Below are positions 1 to 6,287 of a stretch of 6,618 nucleotides of DNA, piece after piece. The stretch's first letter is position 1. Each line of letters starts with the position of its first letter. The position numbers and the translations under genes were made by a program. The DNA is taken from contig WJJQ01000057.1 of assembly GCA_014729615.1 (NCBI GenBank), positions 1 to 6,618 of the forward strand, in the 5' to 3' direction. The notes under the pieces were generated by a model. The model was not told the DNA's origin and did not search any database. It saw only the letters and a list, made by a program, of their open reading frames with translations. This DNA comes from Candidatus Peregrinibacteria bacterium (GTDB taxonomy: Bacteria > Patescibacteriota > Gracilibacteria > UBA1369).

Positions 1-1034
1 ACCTCTTCAAGAGTATGTCCAACACCGTCTTTAAGTCCGAAACGCATTTCAATAATCTTTTTCTCACGGGGAGACAAATATTGAAGCATTTCGTGAATAT
101 TTTCCTTGATTAACTGTCTGTTTGTCGCCTCAAGTGGAGACTGGGCATCGTCATCTTCAATAAAATCACCCAATTTACTGTCTTCTTCAGTTCCCACAGG
201 CGCTTCCAATGACACAATATCCTGTGAAATCTTTAAAATGTGACGCACCTTTTTTTCATCCATATCCATTTCAGCGGCAAGCTCTTCCACCAATGGTTCA
301 CGCCCCAGTTCCTGCACAAGTCGTCTTTGAGCGTGTGTCAGCTTGTTAATGGTTTCCACCATATGAACGGGAATTCTGATAGTTCTTGCCTGATCGGCAA
401 TGGCACGGGTAATAGCCTGTCTAATCCACCACGTTGCATATGTTGAGAACTTAAATCCTCTATCCGGATCAAACTTTTCAACCGCTCTAAATAGACCAAT
501 ATTCCCTTCCTGAATCAAATCAAGAAAAGAAAGGCCTCTTCCTATATATTTTTTGGCAATCGAAACAACCAAACGCAAATTCGCCTCAGCCAATTGCTTT
601 TTGGCGGTCTGATCTCCTTTTTTAATTCTTCTGGCCAAATCAACTTCCTGACGAGCGGTTAATAACGGCACTTTCCCAATTTCACATAAATAAAGTCTGA
701 TCGAATCATTAGCGATTTCCTTCAGTTCAACCTGACTGATATTAACTTCTTTCGTTTTCTTTTCGGATTCTTTATCATCTTTATCACCATCATCCTTATC
801 CAAAGCAATTGAGTCTTTACTATCAATAACCTCAATCCCCAAATCGTAAAAAAGACCATAAAGTTCATCTAAAACCATCAAGTCATCTTCTATATTCGGC
901 ATTGCCTTCAAAAGCTCCTGATGAGTAATAAAACCATGTTCCTGACCTTTCTTAACAAGCGCCCTTACCTGATCAGGAAACTGTTTTAGCCTGTCATCAG
1001 AGGGTTGAGTGATAAATTTTCTTTGTTGTGCCAT
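1..1034 (-). CDS. rpoD: Primary RNA polymerase sigma factor (sigma-70/RpoD), 3' end missing
   Basis: This is the housekeeping sigma factor that directs core RNA polymerase to -10/-35 promoters. Translation from the ATG at 1034 gives 344 residues before the window edge cuts the frame. A sigma 1.1-like region covers about residues 14-70, followed by an acidic/lysine-rich linker (about 71-96). Region 1.2 contains SIRLYLCEIGKVPLLT (111-126). Region 2 (about 148-223) includes LDLIQEGNIGL, FDPDRGFKFSTYATWWIRQAI and the DNA-melting/-10 segment ending TIRIPVH. Region 3 covers about 226-300. Region 4 has just begun (SPREKKIIEMRFGL, HTLEE), so the -35-binding helix-turn-helix lies off the window. Region 1.1 plus intact 2.3-2.4 marks a primary sigma rather than an alternative one. 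An in-frame TAA nine bases upstream fixes the start, which has no Shine-Dalgarno sequence at normal spacing. It follows dnaG by 65 bases and is probably co-transcribed with it. Confidence 0.97.
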   Translation of the reverse strand, partial: MAQQRKFITQPSDDRLKQFPDQVRALVKKGQEHGFITHQELLKAMPNIEDDLMVLDELYGLFYDLGIEVIDSKDSIALDKDDGDKDDKESEKKTKEVNISQVELKEIANDSIRLYLCEIGKVPLLTARQEVDLARRIKKGDQTAKKQLAEANLRLVVSIAKKYIGRGLSFLDLIQEGNIGLFRAVEKFDPDRGFKFSTYATWWIRQAITRAIADQARTIRIPVHMVETINKLTHAQRRLVQELGREPLVEELAAEMDMDEKKVRHILKISQDIVSLEAPVGTEEDSKLGDFIEDDDAQSPLEATNRQLIKENIHEMLQYLSPREKKIIEMRFGLKDGVGHTLEE

Positions 1035-1062
1035 AATAGGTTATGCTACGCATTTTTTTAAT

Positions 1063-1096
1063 GGCATCCCTCCAAGTACTTCGTACGTCGGGTGCC
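1063..1096 (-). promoter_or_regulatory. Hairpin in the dnaG-rpoD intergenic leader
   Basis: The dnaG-rpoD gap contains an imperfect inverted repeat. On the transcribed strand the outer arm GGCACCC (1096-1090) pairs with GGGATGCC (1070-1063), seven pairs with one bulged A. Inside it GTAC-GAA-GTAC (1086-1076) can form a second short stem. The hairpin is GC-rich compared with its surroundings and is not followed by a T tract in the transcription direction, so it does not look like an intrinsic terminator. Possible roles are an RNA-processing or stability site between primase and sigma messages, a translational control element, or a dispersed palindromic repeat. The structure is seen in the sequence; the role is inferred. 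The only Shine-Dalgarno-like run of the gap (GGAGGG, 1073-1068) lies in its 3' arm. Confidence 0.55.
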
Positions 1097-1099
1097 TGA

Positions 1100-2881
1100 T
1101 TATTTAGCTTTATTTTCGCTGTTCAGCTTATCGAGTTTTTGCAACAACTCGATTCTTAAAGCTTGATTCTGTGTCTTTTCCGCCTCTATAAGCTGACTTA
1201 GTATTTGTTGCCTGCCAATTGTATAACGATGTTTGGCTATAAGCATTACAAGAGCCTTGATTTCATTTTCAGCTTCTTCTTCGGTTATTTCACCATATTT
1301 CTCATTTATATAAAGCGACATCAAAGCAGCTTTTTCCTTTATTTCATGCGGAAATTCATCCACGACATCAGTATCAGCCCGAAAGCTGTCGTCATTATAC
1401 TTACCATGTATTACCTTGTAAATAGGTTTTAACTCATCAGAAAAATAGTCTTCGCTAACCTCGTTAATCAGAAAAGATCCTATCCTTGGAAATTCCAAAT
1501 AAAGTCCCAACAAAATCTCTTCAGGATGCCGTTTCGCAGAGCTTACGCTTACCATTGCATCATCATTTTTTCTGGCGGGATGATCCGACGGCAACTTATA
1601 GTTGCGGATTTCGTCATAAACTTGCACTTCTTTAAAATCCAAATCATGGGCTAATTTACGAACATACTCATCTTTTTCAACGGAACTCTTCAATAAATGG
1701 AAAAACGGAATAATCTCATTCAGAATTTTTTTTCTGGCTGCCAGCGAGTCGGTTCCATAAGTTGATAATAAATATTTATAGAAATATTCACTATATGATT
1801 CCGCTTCATCAACAATTTTCCCAAATTCGTTGCCATGCTCCTTTACATAATCTGCCGGATCTTTCCCGTCGGGCACCGATATCATTTTTGTATCCATTTC
1901 CAAGTTTTGAGCTATTTCAAAAGCTCTTCTGGCCGCATCTTGCCCCGCCATATCGTTGTCAAAAGACAAAATAATTTCATTCGATAACGGCTTTAAAATG
2001 CGCAATTGCTTTTCAGTAAGCGCCGTACCGCTCGAGGCCACTACATTTTTTACACCGGCCTGATATGAAGCAATCACATCAAAATAACCTTCGACTATTA
2101 CAGTTTTGGCAGTTTGCTTAATTGCGGTTTTCGCAAAGCTGAGCCCATAAAGCACATTGCTTTTATGATAAATCAATGTCTCCGGTGAATTTAAATATTT
2201 GGGATCCTGATCTTTACTAAGCGCTCTTGCGCCAAAAGCGACAATTCGGCCGATATTGTCAAAAATCGGGAACATCAGCCGCCCCCTAAAACGATCATAT
2301 ATTTTTTGCATGGTCGTTTCTTTCGACATGGCCAAACCGGCCTGAACCAATTCTTTTTTTGTGTAACCCTTTTGCAATAAATAATTATATGTTTCATCAA
2401 AAGAATCCGGCGAAAAGCCAAGCCTGAAAAGCTTTATGGAATCCTCACTAATTCCCCTGTTTTTTAAATATTCCAAAACCTTTTTACCTTTTTCGGTTTT
2501 CCACAATTGCTTTTCATAAAATTCCGTAACTTGTTCATATAAATCCAAAAACTTTTCTTTTTGGCTTTTTTGCTGTTTATATTGGGGATTTTGAAAAGTT
2601 TTCATCTCAACTCCCGCTTTGTCTGCCAAGATTTTTATTGCTCCCGCAAAATCAGTCCCCTCTACTTCCTGAACAAACGAAAAAATGTCACCTCCTTTAT
2701 TACAACCGAAACAGTAAGCAATTTGTTTTTCCGGACTTACAATAAAACTGGGCGTTTTTTCGGCGTGAAAAGGGCAAAGCCCCTTTAAGCTTCTTCCCAC
2801 TTTTTTTAGTTGCACATACTGCCCGACCACATCTTCAATAGTCAGCCTATCTTTTATATCTTGTACAGTCCGGTCACTCAT
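1100..2881 (-). CDS. dnaG: DNA primase DnaG
   Basis: DnaG synthesises the RNA primers that start leading-strand and Okazaki-fragment synthesis, working with the replicative helicase at the fork. The 593-residue product has the family's usual length and order. An N-terminal CHC2 zinc ribbon is formed by C36, H39, C57 and C60 (CPFH...CFGC). The RNA-polymerase core carries the basic stretch RFRGRLMFPIFD (197-208). The TOPRIM domain has the catalytic glutamate in VEGYFDVI (E264) and the metal-binding acids in SFDNDMAGQDAA (D308, D310). The C-terminal region (about 450-593) is helical and charged, matching the helicase-interacting domain in position but weakly conserved. All key catalytic residues are present. 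The ATG at 2881 gives the standard N terminus just before the zinc ribbon, with a T-rich leader and no Shine-Dalgarno sequence. It begins 45 bases after the upstream transferase gene and has its own likely promoter; rpoD follows. Confidence 0.98.
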   Translation of the reverse strand: MSDRTVQDIKDRLTIEDVVGQYVQLKKVGRSLKGLCPFHAEKTPSFIVSPEKQIAYCFGCNKGGDIFSFVQEVEGTDFAGAIKILADKAGVEMKTFQNPQYKQQKSQKEKFLDLYEQVTEFYEKQLWKTEKGKKVLEYLKNRGISEDSIKLFRLGFSPDSFDETYNYLLQKGYTKKELVQAGLAMSKETTMQKIYDRFRGRLMFPIFDNIGRIVAFGARALSKDQDPKYLNSPETLIYHKSNVLYGLSFAKTAIKQTAKTVIVEGYFDVIASYQAGVKNVVASSGTALTEKQLRILKPLSNEIILSFDNDMAGQDAARRAFEIAQNLEMDTKMISVPDGKDPADYVKEHGNEFGKIVDEAESYSEYFYKYLLSTYGTDSLAARKKILNEIIPFFHLLKSSVEKDEYVRKLAHDLDFKEVQVYDEIRNYKLPSDHPARKNDDAMVSVSSAKRHPEEILLGLYLEFPRIGSFLINEVSEDYFSDELKPIYKVIHGKYNDDSFRADTDVVDEFPHEIKEKAALMSLYINEKYGEITEEEAENEIKALVMLIAKHRYTIGRQQILSQLIEAEKTQNQALRIELLQKLDKLNSENKAK

Positions 2882-2901
2882 AAAAAATTGCTAGAGTATT
2901 C

Positions 2902-2930
2902 TTTATATAACGCATTTAGCGCAATATCAA
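2902..2930 (-). promoter_or_regulatory. Predicted sigma-70 promoter for dnaG-rpoD
   Basis: On the minus strand TTGATA (2930-2925, five of six matches to TTGACA) and TATAAA (2907-2902, five of six to TATAAT) are separated by exactly 17 bases. The dnaG ATG lies 20 bases beyond the -10 box, so a start about 7 bases downstream would leave a leader of roughly 13 bases ending in a T run. The -35 box contains the TGA stop codon of the upstream transferase gene. The RpoD encoded at the end of this transcript is the factor expected to recognise it, which would allow autoregulation. This is motif-based prediction only. Confidence 0.6.
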
Positions 2931-4003
2931 GCTAAATCCTTAGCTTCTTTTTTTCCCTGTAAATAAACCGCCAATCCTCCCAAAATAATCATTAAAACAC
3001 CCATAGCTATCAGGGCATAGAATTTATTTATGCCCTCCAAAAAAACCGCGATTCCTCCAAACATTAAACTTAACAGATAAATAAGCATTAAAGCCTGTCT
3101 GTCGGTTAATCCTATTTTCAACAAGCGATGATGAAAATGCTTTAAATCACCTTGCATTGGCGACTTACCCTGAACAATCCTCCGCAAAATCACCCAAATT
3201 GTATCCAGAATCGGGAATCCCAAAACAAGTAAAGCAGTCGCAACTTTCCCCCCTGAAAAAATTGCCAAAACAGCAATTGTAAATCCCAAAAATGTACTTC
3301 CCGTATCTCCCATTAATATTTTGGCGGGATAAAAATCAAAAAGCCAAAAAGCCAATGCCGTCGAAGCCAAAATCAAGCTCATGGTAGCAACCGGCATTTG
3401 AGAACTGGCGTCAAAATGAATATCGGGCCTTACGCTCAAGGCAAACAATGTTAACCCGGCTATAATGGCCACACCACTGGGCAAACCGTTAAGCCCATCC
3501 AAAAAATTCATGGTGTTGGTTAGAGTCATAACCCAAATTACGGTAAAAATTGCTCCCACAACCGATATTTCATAAATACCAATACTTTCAATAGTTACCC
3601 TCCAATAATCAAATGTAATGGCGTCTCCCAGCGGATTCGAAATCGACATAATGCCTATACCGGACAAAACCAATATAAGCGCCGCAATTAACTGCACAAA
3701 TAATCTGAAATGCGGGCTTAAGCCCGTGTAATCATCCACAAAGCCGGTCGCGACAAGAAGCCCGGCCGCAAACAAAAACGAAACTACATGCACATCATAT
3801 GGCACAAAAAGCAGTGTTGATATCGCAAACCCTGCAAAAAGCACCAGACCGCCATAATACGGAATAGGCTTACGCTTTAACCCATATTTATGAGGCCTGT
3901 CAATCAACCCCCATTTGGGAAAAAAATGCAAGGCCATCACCGTCAACGATAGTGTTAATAAAAAGGCAAATATAGCCGCCGGAATGTAACTCAAGTAGTC
4001 CAT
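2927..4003 (-). CDS. wecA: WecA/TagO/MraY-family polyprenyl-phosphate sugar-1-phosphate transferase
   Basis: This integral membrane enzyme transfers a sugar-1-phosphate, usually GlcNAc-1-phosphate, from a UDP-sugar to undecaprenyl phosphate, the first step of envelope polysaccharide or teichoic-acid-like polymer assembly. The 358-residue protein is mostly hydrophobic, with roughly ten or eleven membrane helices. The family's cytoplasmic motifs appear in order: the DRPHKYGLKRKPIPYYGG loop (35-52), the Mg-binding pair DD (90-91) in VDDYTGLSP, NFLDGLNGLPSG (166-177), MGDTGS (231-236) and DLKHFHHRLLKIGL (286-299). The H-x-HH motif (H289, H291, H292) favours the WecA/TagO branch over true MraY, although a peptidoglycan role cannot be excluded from sequence alone; the symbol is at family level. 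The ATG at 4003 precedes the first helix directly and sits 6 bases after a good -10 box, predicting a leaderless message. The next gene, dnaG, starts 45 bases downstream. Confidence 0.93.
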   Translation of the reverse strand: MDYLSYIPAAIFAFLLTLSLTVMALHFFPKWGLIDRPHKYGLKRKPIPYYGGLVLFAGFAISTLLFVPYDVHVVSFLFAAGLLVATGFVDDYTGLSPHFRLFVQLIAALILVLSGIGIMSISNPLGDAITFDYWRVTIESIGIYEISVVGAIFTVIWVMTLTNTMNFLDGLNGLPSGVAIIAGLTLFALSVRPDIHFDASSQMPVATMSLILASTALAFWLFDFYPAKILMGDTGSTFLGFTIAVLAIFSGGKVATALLVLGFPILDTIWVILRRIVQGKSPMQGDLKHFHHRLLKIGLTDRQALMLIYLLSLMFGGIAVFLEGINKFYALIAMGVLMIILGGLAVYLQGKKEAKDLA

Positions 4004-4009
4004 GCGGCA

Positions 4010-4038
4010 AATATAGTGAATTTGGATGGAAAGATCAA
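4010..4038 (-). promoter_or_regulatory. Predicted sigma-70 promoter giving a leaderless transferase mRNA
   Basis: On the minus strand TTGATC (4038-4033, four of six matches to TTGACA) and TATATT (4015-4010, five of six to TATAAT) are exactly 17 bases apart. The -10 box is followed by only TGCCGC and then the ATG of the transferase gene. The usual start about 7 bases after the -10 box therefore falls on the A of the start codon, so the mRNA would have no 5' leader. No Shine-Dalgarno sequence is present, which agrees. This is motif-based prediction. Confidence 0.6.
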
Positions 4039-4050
4039 TCTCGGCTTTTC

Positions 4051-4113
4051 ACAGTTTATCTTTCCTAAGGAGTCTTGCCATATTCCTGCCCGGGCAGGAT
4101 TTTAGTAAACTGT
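4051..4113. repeat. Inverted-repeat element with a 16-base perfect palindrome
   Basis: The 118-base gap between truB and the transferase gene contains the perfect palindrome TCCTGCCCGGGCAGGA (4084-4099), which can fold as a 6-base stem with a 4-base loop. It is much more GC-rich than its surroundings. It lies inside a larger inverted repeat whose ends are ACAGTTTA (4051-4058) and TAAACTGT (4106-4113), giving a 63-base unit with matching 8-base termini. On the minus strand no T tract follows the palindrome, so it is a poor terminator for truB; the T run (TTTTAG) lies on the plus-strand side, where no gene points into it. It could be a dispersed REP/MITE-like repeat, an operator upstream of the transferase promoter, or an mRNA 3'-end stabiliser. 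The symmetry is seen; the role is not known. Confidence 0.5.
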
Positions 4114-4121
4114 CATAATAG

Positions 4122-4976
4122 TTAATTAATTTTTCTCTTGAATTTTACAAGGTCTCCCTTTTTCTCCAAAACACCCACAACATTATTTTCAAACAAAGCA
4201 AGATCATCAGTTTCCACCCCCTCCATTTCCACAAATCCGCCTTGTGCTAATTTTTTATACAACTTTTCATCGACAACAATCTTGCTTTTATCAGCCAAAA
4301 ATCTATCTGCTGTATAAATATTTTGCTCAATATTCTCAGCTCTCAAATTATCCAATTTCATCGCTCGGCCCAAAGAATATTCACCAATTTTTGTCCTTGT
4401 TAAATCCTCAACAAACCCGCCGCAACCCAACTCAGCACCCAGATCATTTGCCAAACTTCTAATATATGTTCCTTTGCTACAATCAACTCGCAATACCAAT
4501 CGAGGATAATTATAATCCAATATTTCCACATTTCTAAAAAACACCTTCCGCGGCATGAGCAGAACTTCATCCCCCGCCCTGGCCATTTGGTAAGCTCTTT
4601 TGCCATTTATTTGCACAGCACTATATTTAGGAGGCATCTGCTGCCTCTCTCCCATAAATTTTGCTGAAATAAGATCCTTAACAACTTTCAATGACGGTAC
4701 GGCACAATTTTCAGTCTCGAAAATATCTCCCTCACCGTCAAATGTGGTAGATGAAGCACCTAGCCGCACAACTACTTCATATTGCTTGTCGAGACCATCC
4801 AACATATATATAAGTTTGGTTGCCTCACCAATGGCCAAAATCATTAATCCGCTTGCCAAAGGATCAAGCGTACCCGCAAACCCCACCTTTTTAAGGTTAC
4901 ACAATTTTCTAACCACGCTGACACATTTAAAAGAAGGGACTCCTTTTGGCTTATTGATTAATAAAAATCCGTTCAT
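4122..4976 (-). CDS. truB: tRNA pseudouridine(55) synthase TruB
   Basis: TruB converts U55 in the T-loop of tRNAs to pseudouridine and also helps tRNA folding. The product is 284 residues, slightly shorter than typical bacterial TruB (about 300-315). The N terminus MNGFLLINKPKGVPSF is the standard family start. The catalytic aspartate is D38 in VGFAGTLDPLASGLM. The substrate-stacking tyrosine is in KQYEV (Y66). QMPPKYSAVQINGKRAYQMARAG (113-135) and CSKGTYIRSLANDLG (166-180, with R173) are further family motifs. The C-terminal 55 or so residues resemble a reduced PUA domain. The one oddity is position 33: the usual histidine of the G-H-x-G-T-L-D-P motif is phenylalanine here. The ATG follows the murE stop by three bases with only a weak TAGG upstream, so translation is probably coupled to murE. 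Confidence 0.96.
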   Translation of the reverse strand: MNGFLLINKPKGVPSFKCVSVVRKLCNLKKVGFAGTLDPLASGLMILAIGEATKLIYMLDGLDKQYEVVVRLGASSTTFDGEGDIFETENCAVPSLKVVKDLISAKFMGERQQMPPKYSAVQINGKRAYQMARAGDEVLLMPRKVFFRNVEILDYNYPRLVLRVDCSKGTYIRSLANDLGAELGCGGFVEDLTRTKIGEYSLGRAMKLDNLRAENIEQNIYTADRFLADKSKIVVDEKLYKKLAQGGFVEMEGVETDDLALFENNVVGVLEKKGDLVKFKRKIN

Positions 4977-4979
4977 GAC

Positions 4980-6287
4980 CTATTTTATTTCGACATATTG
5001 TGTCGAGCTGAATATTTTTCTAACAACTTTTCGGTCATCCCATTCAATCTTTTTACCCCTTAACATTTGCACTTCCTCCGCTCCCTTACCTGCAATCACC
5101 AACGTATCGCCTTCTTCCGCAATTTGCATACCCAGTTTAATCGCCTCTTCTCTATTAGGAATTTTCCATAAACTTTCACCTTCCCGCCTTTTAATGCCAC
5201 CGCAAACGTCTTCAATAATATCCCATTCATTTTCTTCGTAAGGATCATCATCGGTAACTATAATAATGTCAGCGTGCTTGTCGGCCGCCGCCCCCATTTT
5301 TGGGCGCTTGGCTTTATCTCTGCCACCTCCGGTCGCACCAAAAACAGCAATCAGCTTACCTTTTGTCAGTTTTTTGTAAAGTTCCAGCAAGTTTTCCAAA
5401 GACTCATGCGTATGCGCGTAATCAACAATAATATTGTAAGGCTGGCCAAGTTCCAAAGACTCATATCTGCCCGGAATAGACGAAGCCTTTTCCAAAGCTT
5501 CTTTCAAAGTATCAACATGAATATTGTTTGCCATTCCAACCGCCGACGCCGCCAAAGCATTATAAACGTTAAATTCACCCGGCAACTTTAAATTCACATC
5601 AACCGAAGCATTTGGCACATGTAACGTAAATTTGGATCCAATTGGCAACAATTCAAGATCGGACGCGAAAACCGTGCCCTGATTACTGCCGAATGTGTAT
5701 TTAATATCCGCTAAAAATTGGTCAAAATAAGCGAAATTATCATCATCTCGATTAAGAATCGATATTTTTTGAATACCTGATTTGCGTGAAGACCTTATGA
5801 GTCTGCTAAACAGCATGCCCTTTGCACGTAAGTAATTTTCAAAACCTCCGTGATATTCCAAGTGATCTTCACCAATATTTGTAAAAACCGCAGTATCAAC
5901 ATTCACACCCCAAATTCTGTTTTGGACTATTGCATGTGAAGACACCTCTAAAACAGCATGTGAGCAGTTTTCACGAACCATTTGTCGCAACAATCTTTGA
6001 ATTACAAAAGGGCTCAGCGTAGTCATTTTAGTTTTATTCACCCATGTTTGATCCGCAACTTGAAAGTTAATTGTCGAAGTCATTCCAACCTTGTTTCCGG
6101 CCTCTTTAAGAACACCCGCAATTAAATTAGTCGTTGTTGTTTTCCCCTTTGTACCGGTCACAGCTATAACGTTTAAAAATCGCGACGGGAATCCATAATA
6201 AATTGCCGCAATAACGGCCAAAACCTTATGATAAAAAAGTCTTAAGGGATTAGTATCGGATATCGCTTTTTTTATGTATTTAAGCAT
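4980..6287 (-). CDS. murE: MurE-type Mur ligase (UDP-MurNAc-tripeptide synthetase), N-terminally short
   Basis: Mur ligases of this type use ATP to add the third amino acid to UDP-MurNAc-L-Ala-D-Glu in the cytoplasm, building the peptidoglycan stem peptide. The 435-residue product has an ATP-binding central domain: P-loop GTKGKTTT (45-52), LEVSSHAI (113-120), FTNIGEDHLEYHG (135-147) and the expected carbamylated lysine K156 in RAKGMLF. The C-terminal ligase domain has PGRYE (272-276), VDYAHTHESLE (288-298) and FGATGGGRDKAKRPKMG (316-332). Only about 40 residues precede the P-loop, against about 110 in E. coli MurE, so the classic N-terminal UDP-binding domain is essentially absent. The amino-acid selectivity motif DNPR is replaced by DDPY (347-350), and GKGHE reads GKGAE (400-404), so the amino acid added is uncertain. 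The start codon overlaps the end of the riboflavin kinase gene by 8 bases, and truB follows 3 bases after the TAG stop. A related Mur ligase paralogue is the main alternative. Confidence 0.88.
   Translation of the reverse strand: MLKYIKKAISDTNPLRLFYHKVLAVIAAIYYGFPSRFLNVIAVTGTKGKTTTTNLIAGVLKEAGNKVGMTSTINFQVADQTWVNKTKMTTLSPFVIQRLLRQMVRENCSHAVLEVSSHAIVQNRIWGVNVDTAVFTNIGEDHLEYHGGFENYLRAKGMLFSRLIRSSRKSGIQKISILNRDDDNFAYFDQFLADIKYTFGSNQGTVFASDLELLPIGSKFTLHVPNASVDVNLKLPGEFNVYNALAASAVGMANNIHVDTLKEALEKASSIPGRYESLELGQPYNIIVDYAHTHESLENLLELYKKLTKGKLIAVFGATGGGRDKAKRPKMGAAADKHADIIIVTDDDPYEENEWDIIEDVCGGIKRREGESLWKIPNREEAIKLGMQIAEEGDTLVIAGKGAEEVQMLRGKKIEWDDRKVVRKIFSSTQYVEIK

Noticed and set aside
240..446. 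Short plus-strand open frames opposite rpoD and dnaG (for example 240-446, 1205-1432, 1762-1974, 2561-2788)
   Set aside because: All lie antisense to strongly conserved coding sequence and have no family features or initiation signals.
2927..2929. TGA read as glycine (genetic code 25, as in Gracilibacteria)
   Set aside because: Reading through would only add eight residues to a protein that already ends naturally, and no in-frame TGA interrupts the other genes.
3713..3726. Perfect 14-base palindrome CGGGCTTAAGCCCG
   Set aside because: It lies inside the transferase gene and encodes the conserved TGLSP segment next to the DD motif, so coding constraint explains it.
4084..4105. GC palindrome followed by TTTTAG as an intrinsic terminator
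   Set aside because: The T run follows only on the plus strand, where no gene points toward it; in the direction of truB transcription the hairpin is followed by ATATGG.
4600..5241. A 213-codon plus-strand open frame antisense to truB and murE
   Set aside because: It lies opposite two well-conserved genes, shows no recognisable domain, and its composition is what the reverse strand of those genes would give.
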